A stretch of DNA of 24,629 nt, taken from positions 1-24,629 of the IMG/VR virus record IMGVR_UViG_3300031673_000457. The stretch is one strand, 5' to 3'. The translations under genes were made by a program, and so were the position numbers. Source of the stretch: a virus. Positions 6,977-12,509 of the stretch are shown here, piece after piece (the first letter of the stretch is position 1; every line of letters starts with the position of its first letter). The notes beneath the pieces were generated by a model. That model saw only the letters and a list, made by a program, of their open reading frames with translations. It was not told where the DNA came from and ran no database searches.

Positions 6977-8554
6977 TTGACCGTCGGATATGACGATCCG
7001 GGCGTCGTCACCAATTATAGAACGCTTGTCCCGCGGGAAGCAACGATCAACCCAGTTTTGACCTCCGATGAATTGATCCCGGGCAATCCTTGGCCGCCGA
7101 AAAGCCAGAAGCCGCGCCTGGTCCGTTACCTTCAGAATAAGTACTTATATGCTGGCCACCACGAACAGGTTTACGGCAATTGGGCCACCCACGTTACGGA
7201 AAACCCGCAAGGCCAACGGGCGCTCGTGCTGATCGTCGCTAACTTCCCCGGAGTGCTGTCGCGCCTGGTGGCCGACCTGCTGTTCGGCGAAGCCGACGAG
7301 CATTTGAGCATGAGCTGCGAAAACGAACAGGCAACGGCCGCGGTCCATCGATTCACGGCGGACAACGGATTACAGCGGGTGGCATACGAGACATCCGGGC
7401 TAGGCTCGTCATACTGGGGAGACTGCGCTTATAAAATATGGCTTAAAAACGGCTTGGCCCGCGTTTCCTGTCAACCGCCTGGGAGCTGGTTTCCGGTCGT
7501 GAGTCCGAATAACATCAAGGAAATCGTTAAGCACATTCTGGCCTGGGAGGTCAAAATCAGCGACCAACGATATCTTCGGAAGGAAACGCACGTTCCAGGA
7601 CAAATCGTTCACGAAGCGTACAGGATCGATGGCAGCACCATCGGAAAGCCGGTGGACATTCGCAAGACACTGGGAGAGAAACTGGAGAATGGCGAGATCG
7701 AAGACACCGGCATCGATGACTTTCTGGTGGTCTCCGCGCCGAATGTAGCCATCGGCGACGAGTTGTTCGGCCAGGACGACTATTACGAAATGGATAGCAT
7801 CTTCGCCGGGTTGAACATCCTTCTCGCCCGAAACGATCTGGTCCTGGCCAAACACACCGACCCGAACATGGCGGGTCCGGCCAGTCAAATGATGCAAGAT
7901 CCGAACTACCCGGACGATCCGACCAAAATGGTCGTCAGAACCGCAGGCAACTATTTTGGCATGGACCGGGATGACCCTGAGCCGAAGTATCTGACCTGGG
8001 ACGGCAAACTCGAATCCGCGTTCCACCAGATCGATTTGATGATTAAGCTCCTGATGTACGTGAGCGAAACCAGCCCGGCCTGTTTTGGACTCGACAAAGA
8101 CGCCGTGGCCGAATCCGGCGCGGCGCTAAAAAAGCGTTTGATGCGGACGCTGGCCAAGGTCAACCGGAAATGGATGTACTCTGGCGAATTGCTGAAAAAG
8201 GTGGCGCTGATTGCCCAAAAGCTGGAGACCGCTCATGGCAAAGGCGGATACACGCCGGAGCGGCCAAGCATCGAGCGAAAGGATGGTCTGCCCGACGATC
8301 CGAAAGAGGAGGCCGAGATCACGCAGCTTCACGGCGTGGACCAGGTGGAAAGCCGGGTCCAGGCTATCATGCGCGAATTCGGCGTGGACAAGAAGACGGC
8401 CCGAAAATGGGCGGAGGAGATCAAGAAGGAACGAGACGCCGCCCTGCCCGCTTTCGCCCGTTCGCCGTTCGGCGAGGTCGATCTTAACAAGCGCCGCGGC
8501 CAGCCTGGTAAGGAGGCCGCTGGCAAGGAAGGCACACGGGGCGGCGGTGAATAA
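6977..8554 (+). CDS. portal protein (SPP1 gp6-like), 525 aa
   Basis: It forms the dodecameric channel at one capsid vertex through which DNA is packaged and to which the tail attaches. It is identified from its place between large terminase and minor head protein, its length, and the general gp6-type layout: N-terminal SRLVADLLFGEADE segment, a central domain with DDYYEMDSIFAGLN and NDLVLAKHTDP, then the helical stem/crown with SGAALKKRLMRTLAKVNRKW, and a charged C-terminus. The start chosen is TTG 6977, seven bases after AGGAGGTG; GTG 6968 overlaps that site. No individual motif is catalytic. Reasonably sure of the role, less of the subfamily. Confidence 0.88.
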   Translation: MTVGYDDPGVVTNYRTLVPREATINPVLTSDELIPGNPWPPKSQKPRLVRYLQNKYLYAGHHEQVYGNWATHVTENPQGQRALVLIVANFPGVLSRLVADLLFGEADEHLSMSCENEQATAAVHRFTADNGLQRVAYETSGLGSSYWGDCAYKIWLKNGLARVSCQPPGSWFPVVSPNNIKEIVKHILAWEVKISDQRYLRKETHVPGQIVHEAYRIDGSTIGKPVDIRKTLGEKLENGEIEDTGIDDFLVVSAPNVAIGDELFGQDDYYEMDSIFAGLNILLARNDLVLAKHTDPNMAGPASQMMQDPNYPDDPTKMVVRTAGNYFGMDRDDPEPKYLTWDGKLESAFHQIDLMIKLLMYVSETSPACFGLDKDAVAESGAALKKRLMRTLAKVNRKWMYSGELLKKVALIAQKLETAHGKGGYTPERPSIERKDGLPDDPKEEAEITQLHGVDQVESRVQAIMREFGVDKKTARKWAEEIKKERDAALPAFARSPFGEVDLNKRRGQPGKEAAGKEGTRGGGE

Positions 8555-8556
8555 CC

Positions 8557-10572
8557 ATGTCCACCTCCCCGGAGCTCGAGCGATTCATCGAGGCGCGGCA
8601 AAGGCGCCTCGTTCGTTTATACCAGGACGCCTATGCCGAGTTGGTTTCCCGGCTAGCCCGGCAGAAGTTTTATGGCCTGTCAACGGAGTTCACCGGTAAT
8701 TTACTCCGCGATGTCGAGCGTACCCTGACCCGGTTGGACGGCGAGATGGTGACCTGGATCCAAGATACGTTCCCGGACGTCTATCGCGACAGCTCAGACC
8801 AAACCCTGGTCGACTTGAGCCGGCGATACCACATGGCGGGCCTCTCGGGCAGTTTCGCTCAAGTCCACCAAGACGCAGTACGGCGGCTGATGGCCGACAC
8901 ATTCCGCGACATCGCCGCCGCCACGCAGAACGTCAGGGCGGAGTTGAAGCGGGCCATCAGGGACGCCGCGAAAGGCATTTTCCGGCTGGGCGAGGTCACT
9001 GGCGAGACTCGGGTCCAGATGACCAAGCGGCTGGTCTCGAGGTTGGCGGCGCGCGGATTCACGGCCGAGTATGACGCGAAAGGGAAGTACATCAGGCTGG
9101 CTGAGTATTCGGATAGGCTGAGTTATGAACGCTACGCCGAACTCATGATGGAGAATCATTGGGTGGGGTTTGTTGACGCTGCTGGCCGGCGGTGGGACTT
9201 GTTGAACTACTCGGAGATGCTCACCAGGACGAAGATCCGGGAGGCCGTGTCCAGGGGCACCGAGGATAGGCTGCGCGCGAACGGCCTCGACTTGGTCCAG
9301 ATCGTGGGGCCCACTATCGTCGTCGATTGGTGCGGGGAGTACCGCGGCAAGGTGTTCAGTATTAATGGGAACAGCACTGAGTTCCCGCCGCTGGCATCCA
9401 TCCCTAACGGCGGGTGTCCAATGCATCCTCGGTGCGTGCTAGGCGGAACGTTTGTCACGGGACCGCGCCCAGTCATGTCGTTCAGCCGATGGCACGAGGG
9501 AGAGATCGTCGTCATCCGTACTGCCAGCGGAAATGAATTGTCCGTCACCCCAAATCACCCTGTATTGACGCCGGAAGGCTGGGTCGCCTCGGGATTGCTG
9601 AATGAACGCGATCAAGTCATCCGTTACCTGGGGCAGCAAGGGATGGTGGATGCCGCTGACCCAGATTATGTAGACATTCCAACCCGCATCGAAGAAATAA
9701 CGTGTTCTCTTGGGCATTCGGGCAGCGTGTTTGCCCGTAGCGTGCCAGTGGCCGCCGAAGACTTCCACGGCGACGGGGTGGGTTCCAATGTCTGTATTGT
9801 ACGGGCCGACGGCCTGTTGGGAAATGATCGTGATTCCACGATCAGCAAGCCATCCGGCCAAGATTCTTTCTGCCTTGCTGGTGTTGCTACCAGCACGCTG
9901 CACGCCGAGGGCGCGGCGCGAAAGCTGTTCAACAGAGTGCTTCTTGCCGCGGACCGCATCATGAGCGGCGGCAGTCAGAGCCAATCGTCCTTCAGGCGAA
10001 AGGCGTGCCAGTCGGAGCCGGGTCGCTTCGGACATGTTGGCGGCCTTCTGAACGCCGAATTCGGTCAGGCGCCGTTGAATGGTGGCGTTATGGACACCAA
10101 GAGAACGGGCGATGTCGCTCTTGGTTTCCCCGGCCTGGTAGCGGTCAAAGATCTCTTGGCTATTAAGGGGCAGCGTTTCGTAGGCATGCGCCGCCTTGGG
10201 TCCGCGCAAGGGGATACCCAGCTTGACAAATCGTCGCTGGAGGGTGGCGGCACCGATACCCACACTCTTAGCCAGGGGCTTCAACCCTTCGCCGGCCAGA
10301 TAGCGTTTGACACAATCATCCAGGTCGAACGGCGGGCATTTTCTGGACATGTTTACAACCTCCAAACAAAGTATAGTTGGTATGCTTGCAATTCAATTAT
10401 AACACATAACTGCAAGGATGTCGAGGCCCCATTCGTGGCAAAGTTCCACGAGGTCGAGGAATTGACCGCAGCCCAGATGCCCGCCGACTCGCGCTGGCTG
10501 GGGAAGAACAAGGCGAATGGTCACGCGGACCAATCCGTGCTGAACAAGATGTATCGAGCAGTCAAGACCTAG
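8557..10572 (+). CDS. minor head protein (SPP1 gp7/Mu F-like) precursor containing an intein, 671 aa
   Basis: The host protein is a minor capsid/head morphogenesis protein encoded directly after the portal. Residues 1-292 are the N-extein: helical N-terminus and the gp7/Mu F-like domain (YSEMLTRTKIREAVSRGTE, VVDWCGEYRGKVFSI) ending in IPNGGCPMHPR. Residues 293-618 are the intein. Residues 619-671 are the C-extein starting CKDVEAPF. Splicing would restore ...HPR-CKDV..., matching the conserved HP-x-C signature at the end of this domain in phages, and give a mature protein of about 345 aa, a usual size. The frame is open throughout, so the insert must be removed by protein splicing rather than RNA splicing. 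The start is ATG 8557, three bases after the portal stop, with a weak GGCGGTG. The opposite strand of the intein encodes a nuclease. Confidence 0.9.
   Translation: MSTSPELERFIEARQRRLVRLYQDAYAELVSRLARQKFYGLSTEFTGNLLRDVERTLTRLDGEMVTWIQDTFPDVYRDSSDQTLVDLSRRYHMAGLSGSFAQVHQDAVRRLMADTFRDIAAATQNVRAELKRAIRDAAKGIFRLGEVTGETRVQMTKRLVSRLAARGFTAEYDAKGKYIRLAEYSDRLSYERYAELMMENHWVGFVDAAGRRWDLLNYSEMLTRTKIREAVSRGTEDRLRANGLDLVQIVGPTIVVDWCGEYRGKVFSINGNSTEFPPLASIPNGGCPMHPRCVLGGTFVTGPRPVMSFSRWHEGEIVVIRTASGNELSVTPNHPVLTPEGWVASGLLNERDQVIRYLGQQGMVDAADPDYVDIPTRIEEITCSLGHSGSVFARSVPVAAEDFHGDGVGSNVCIVRADGLLGNDRDSTISKPSGQDSFCLAGVATSTLHAEGAARKLFNRVLLAADRIMSGGSQSQSSFRRKACQSEPGRFGHVGGLLNAEFGQAPLNGGVMDTKRTGDVALGFPGLVAVKDLLAIKGQRFVGMRRLGSAQGDTQLDKSSLEGGGTDTHTLSQGLQPFAGQIAFDTIIQVERRAFSGHVYNLQTKYSWYACNSIITHNCKDVEAPFVAKFHEVEELTAAQMPADSRWLGKNKANGHADQSVLNKMYRAVKT
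9439..10350 (-). CDS. antisense Vsr-like (EDxHD-type) homing endonuclease nested in the intein, 303 aa
   Basis: This complete gene is on the strand opposite the intein. Start ATG (complement of 10348-10350) lies eight bases after GGAGG (complement of 10359-10363); an upstream in-frame ATG at 10365 precedes the Shine-Dalgarno sequence and is rejected. Two homologous helix-turn-helix repeats occupy residues about 9-48 and 63-101 (LAKSVGIGAATLQRRFVKLG; IARSLGVHNATIQRRLTEFG), fitting DNA recognition. A linker at 118-150 resembles nuclease-associated modular DNA-binding segments. The catalytic domain spans about 157-232: SKAERIL (Glu161), YNTDI (Asp187), VAVEVFGGHWH (Glu196, His201, His203), then RTRYFFDAGWNVYIIWV. 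This is the pattern of the very-short-patch-repair fold used by EDxHD homing nucleases such as I-Bth0305I. It presumably cuts intein-less minor head genes at the HPR|C site. The stop TAG (9439-9441) lies six bases inside the intein. Confidence 0.88.
   Translation of the reverse strand: MSRKCPPFDLDDCVKRYLAGEGLKPLAKSVGIGAATLQRRFVKLGIPLRGPKAAHAYETLPLNSQEIFDRYQAGETKSDIARSLGVHNATIQRRLTEFGVQKAANMSEATRLRLARLSPEGRLALTAAAHDAVRGKKHSVEQLSRRALGVQRAGSNTSKAERILAGWLADRGITIISQQAVGPYNTDIGTHPVAVEVFGGHWHATGKHAARMPKRTRYFFDAGWNVYIIWVSGIHHPLLPQVTDDLIAFIQQSRGDPAFRRQYRVIWGDGQFISAGSTDDDDLSLVPSAERHDWARSRDKRSA
10359..10363 (-). promoter_or_regulatory. Shine-Dalgarno of the antisense endonuclease
   Basis: GGAGG on the minus strand, eight bases before the ATG at 10350. 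The same bases encode Asn-Leu-Gln of intein block F on the plus strand. It decides the start of the nuclease at 10350 rather than 10365. Confidence 0.75.
10396..10424 (-). promoter_or_regulatory. sigma70-like promoter for the antisense endonuclease
   Basis: On the minus strand, -35 TCGACA (complement of 10419-10424, five of six to consensus) is separated by exactly 17 bases from a perfect TATAAT (complement of 10396-10401), preceded by TG at the extended -10 position. Transcription would start near 10389, about 40 bases before the nuclease start codon. The -10 box and spacer lie over the intein's C-terminal catalytic codons (Ile-Ile-Thr-His-Asn), while the -35 lies in the C-extein, so the full promoter exists only after insertion. 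Confidence 0.7.
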
Positions 10573-10601
10573 TGTGTATATGGGTGTCTTTGTGTGTATA
10601 T
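10572..10601 (+). repeat. two direct repeats GTGTGTATAT, 20 bp apart
   Basis: GTGTGTATAT occurs at 10572-10581 and 10592-10601, in the gap just after the minor head stop codon. Spacing of two helical turns suggests a possible operator for a dimeric regulator. Simple-sequence character makes chance or slippage an alternative. Confidence 0.4.
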
Positions 10602-10658
10602 CAAACCAGGCACCCACGCGGACGCTTTCTTTATGCCCATTGAAAAGGAGGCTTGCCC

Positions 10659-10856
10659 ATGGCTGACGTGATCCCCTTCAACCGCGCCGAACGCCGGCGT
10701 CAAGCCCAGGAAGCGGCGAAGCAAATCACGCGGTGCCCGCCCTATTGGCAGCAGGCAACCCGGCAAATGATCGCCGCCGCCCAGGACGACATCTCAGCCC
10801 GGCTGCTTAAAGACGTATTCCAGGTGCTTGAGGAAAGACAATTTCGACTTCGATAA
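10659..10856 (+). CDS. small hypothetical protein, 65 aa, possibly truncated by a frameshift
   Basis: The start is ATG 10659, seven bases after AAAGGAGG (10644-10651). The sequence is helical and basic (FNRAERRRQAQEAAKQ) with no recognised domain. The frame stops at 10854-10856, but the +1 frame continues from 10840 with a plausible protein C-terminus. The original protein may therefore have been about 110 aa. It lies between the minor head protein and the metal-binding HExxH protein, so a head-related role is possible but unproven. Confidence 0.6.
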   Translation: MADVIPFNRAERRRQAQEAAKQITRCPPYWQQATRQMIAAAQDDISARLLKDVFQVLEERQFRLR

Positions 10857-10977
10857 GTCGCGGATGGGCGAATTCGTCTCGGCCTTGCGCGAGCACGGCA
10901 AGACGCAGCCCAGGGCGGGCGGCGGGGAGGTGAAACAGGTTGGAACAAGGCAAGACAACAACGGCCAGAAGGCGTGA
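10840..10977 (+). pseudogene. possible frameshifted C-terminus of the preceding small gene
   Basis: From 10840 the +1 frame reads NFDFDKSRMGEFVSALREHG... to a TGA at 10975-10977. The first part looks like real coding sequence, yet no credible start with a ribosome binding site precedes it. A single-base insertion near 10839, a sequencing indel, or +1 programmed frameshifting would join it to the 65-aa protein. Its last 13 codons overlap the next gene. Confidence 0.4.
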
Positions 10978-11242
10978 GCCGGCACCGATTGAGACTGTTA
11001 CGAAATCCGCGGCCAGTCCAGCTAAACAGCCCTTCCGGCAGTACCGCCGCTGGGAAACCGGGAAGGAGATCCTGGCCAGGGTGGCGGATAAACCGTTCCG
11101 GGTCTGCGATCAGGGTATTTGGAGCGACGGCGAGGCCGGTCAGGTTGAGTGTCATTACCTCGATGTCGGCGGCGGCATGAGTCCAAATGGCTGGGCAATG
11201 ACGCCGGATGGATTCGAGCGGCTGTACGAGGTGGTGAAGTGA
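10940..11242 (+). CDS. hypothetical protein, 100 aa
   Basis: The start is TTG 10940, nine bases after GGAGG (10926-10930). The N-terminal 40 residues are Lys/Arg/Pro/Ala-rich and probably disordered. The C-terminal 60 form a small domain (GKEILARVADKPFRVCDQGIWSDGE, GWAMTPDGFERLYEVVK) of unknown family. The stop overlaps the next start by one base (TGATG). It sits in the head gene cluster. Confidence 0.7.
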   Translation: MEQGKTTTARRREPAPIETVTKSAASPAKQPFRQYRRWETGKEILARVADKPFRVCDQGIWSDGEAGQVECHYLDVGGGMSPNGWAMTPDGFERLYEVVK

Positions 11243-11643
11243 TGGCCGAGTACAGCGAAGAGCAGCGGAAGCAGTTGCAGGATCTGCTCGGCAAGTGGCG
11301 GTCGAAACTCCGGCTGGACCAGTGGATCGTCCGGGTGCAGTGGGACAGGCTACCGGACAGCGGCGAAGGCACCGTGCTTGAAATACAGCCCGTGGAGGGA
11401 CGCCAGTTTGCCAACCTCCGCGTGGGAACGTTTTTCGAGCAAACCCAATCGCAGGCCGAGAACGCGGCCTGTCATGAAATGTTTCATCTAGGCTTCAACC
11501 AGATGGACGTTGTCGTAGAGCAGATGCTGGAACAGTTGAGTCCACAGATGCGGGAATTGCTGCGAACGCTTTACCACGAGCAGGTAGAGCGGATCGTTGA
11601 CTGGTTGGCGCTTATTACCGCCCCCATGGATGAACTTCGGTGA
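11242..11643 (+). CDS. HExxH putative zinc metallopeptidase-like protein, 133 aa
   Basis: The core motif is AACHEMFHLGF: His78, Glu79 and His82 form the HExxH pattern of zinc metallopeptidases (zincins). Possible third ligands are Glu113 or Glu116 in the helical C-terminus (YHEQVERIVDWL). The protein is short and mostly one domain with no signal peptide, so it acts in the cytoplasm. Located directly before the scaffold gene, it might process head proteins, or be a structural relative that has kept only the fold. The start is ATG 11242, seven bases after GAGGTGG; the frame extends upstream to 11149 over the previous gene. A terminator begins four bases after its stop. Confidence 0.72.
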   Translation: MAEYSEEQRKQLQDLLGKWRSKLRLDQWIVRVQWDRLPDSGEGTVLEIQPVEGRQFANLRVGTFFEQTQSQAENAACHEMFHLGFNQMDVVVEQMLEQLSPQMRELLRTLYHEQVERIVDWLALITAPMDELR

Positions 11644-11646
11644 CTG

Positions 11647-11665
11647 ACGCCTTCGGGCGTTTTTT
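11647..11665 (+). terminator. rho-independent terminator with TTCG loop
   Basis: ACGCC-TTCG-GGCGT (11647-11660) followed by six T (11660-11665). It separates the metallopeptidase-like gene from the scaffold gene and explains why the open frame starting at 11640 is not the real scaffold start. Confidence 0.8.
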
Positions 11666-11735
11666 CATGCCCAACGCCGGGGATAAGCGGCGGAATATGG
11701 TCCGACGGGACCTTAAAACGCGGGGAGGAATCAGA

Positions 11736-12473
11736 GTGAAGCGATTATTGCACATTCTACGCCTTGCGGCGCTTGCTCCTTTTGTTATCCTCATGGGCGC
11801 GGAGAGCGACGCGGAGGCGGCAGCCAAGACGAAAGCCGAGGCGGACGCTAAGGCAGCGGCGGAAAAGAAGGCCGCCGAAGAGGAAGCGGCCAAAAAAACC
11901 ATGGTGACCATTACCCAAGAGGACCTCGACAAGCTGATCCAACAGCGGCTCGCCCGAGGCGGCAAGGCCGCGGTCGAGGAATATCTAAAGGGGTTGGGCA
12001 TGACCAAGGAGCAGGTCGATGCCCTGATCAAGAAAAGCAAGGAGGACGAGGAGAAGAACAAAACCGAGTTACAAAAAGAAAAGGAGCGGGGAGATAGGGC
12101 CGAGGCCGAGAAGAGCGCGGCGCTAACCACCGCCAACGCTAAACTTGCCAGGGCCGCTTTTCTCGTTCAGGCTATTGCCGCCGGCATCCCGCCCGACCGG
12201 GCGGAAGACGCCGCGGCGCTCGTGGCCGCGCAACTTGCCGAATTAAAACCGGATGAGAAAACCGGTGACTTCAAGACCGACGAAGTAAAAACAATCGCGG
12301 AAAGCCTCGTTAAAACCAAGCCGTGGCTGAAAAGCGACGGCAAAGGCGGCAACGTCGGCGGAGCCAGCAATGCCCAAGGCGAACTCAAGTCCGGCGACAT
12401 CGGCGCCAAGTACGCCAAACAGCGGGCCGAGGAGAACAAGGTCGAAAACGACCCCTGGGCGCCAAAACTCTAG
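11736..12473 (+). CDS. capsid scaffolding protein, 245 aa
   Basis: Scaffolds guide capsid assembly and then leave the head. This one is typical: after a leader, nearly the whole chain is charged coiled coil rich in Ala, Glu and Lys (residues about 25-130), then a region ending in WAPKL. The start chosen is GTG 11736, about seven bases after GGGGAGGA; the frame is open back to 11640, but that stretch contains the terminator. The first 22 residues are unexpectedly hydrophobic (MKRLLHILRLAALAPFVILM), like a signal or membrane anchor, and closely resemble the start of the major capsid protein. Position just upstream of decoration and capsid genes supports the role. Confidence 0.82.
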   Translation: MKRLLHILRLAALAPFVILMGAESDAEAAAKTKAEADAKAAAEKKAAEEEAAKKTMVTITQEDLDKLIQQRLARGGKAAVEEYLKGLGMTKEQVDALIKKSKEDEEKNKTELQKEKERGDRAEAEKSAALTTANAKLARAAFLVQAIAAGIPPDRAEDAAALVAAQLAELKPDEKTGDFKTDEVKTIAESLVKTKPWLKSDGKGGNVGGASNAQGELKSGDIGAKYAKQRAEENKVENDPWAPKL

Positions 12474-12509
12474 TAACCCCCAGTATCAAATCTGAAAGGG
12501 TGAAAACAA

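Larger units (their letters stand above)
9433..10410 (+). mobile_element. intein (326 aa) in the minor head protein
   Basis: Hint-fold protein-splicing element. Block A starts at Cys293 of the precursor (CVLGGTFVTG). Block B is SVTPNHPVLTPEGW with the T-x-x-H motif (Thr331, His334). Block F is FSGHVYNLQT (595-604) and block G ends ITHN (His617, Asn618), followed by Cys619 as the first C-extein residue. All four classical catalytic positions (Cys1, B-block His, penultimate His, terminal Asn, then Cys+1) are present, so it should be active. Between blocks B and F lie about 240 residues with no LAGLIDADG or HNH signature on this strand. They include AAEDFHGDG at intein residues 107-115. That middle is the exact codon-by-codon complement of an antisense nuclease gene. 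The insertion site is a conserved Cys codon of the host protein. Confidence 0.93.

Noticed and set aside
7409-8026. Long antisense open frame opposite the portal gene
   Set aside because: No Shine-Dalgarno, promoter or motif; explained by codon bias of the portal gene.
8794-9426. Long antisense open frame (210 codons) opposite the N-extein of the minor head gene
   Set aside because: No ribosome binding site, no recognisable domain, Pro/Arg-rich composition typical of GC-rich shadows. It contrasts with the antisense nuclease next to it.
9433-10410. Group I or II intron interpretation of the minor head insert
   Set aside because: The insert is open in frame with the gene and begins and ends with intein splicing motifs; an intron would not need an open frame.
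11640-11735. Upstream extension of the scaffold frame
   Set aside because: It contains a TTCG terminator with T-run; GTG 11736 has a strong GGGGAGGA.
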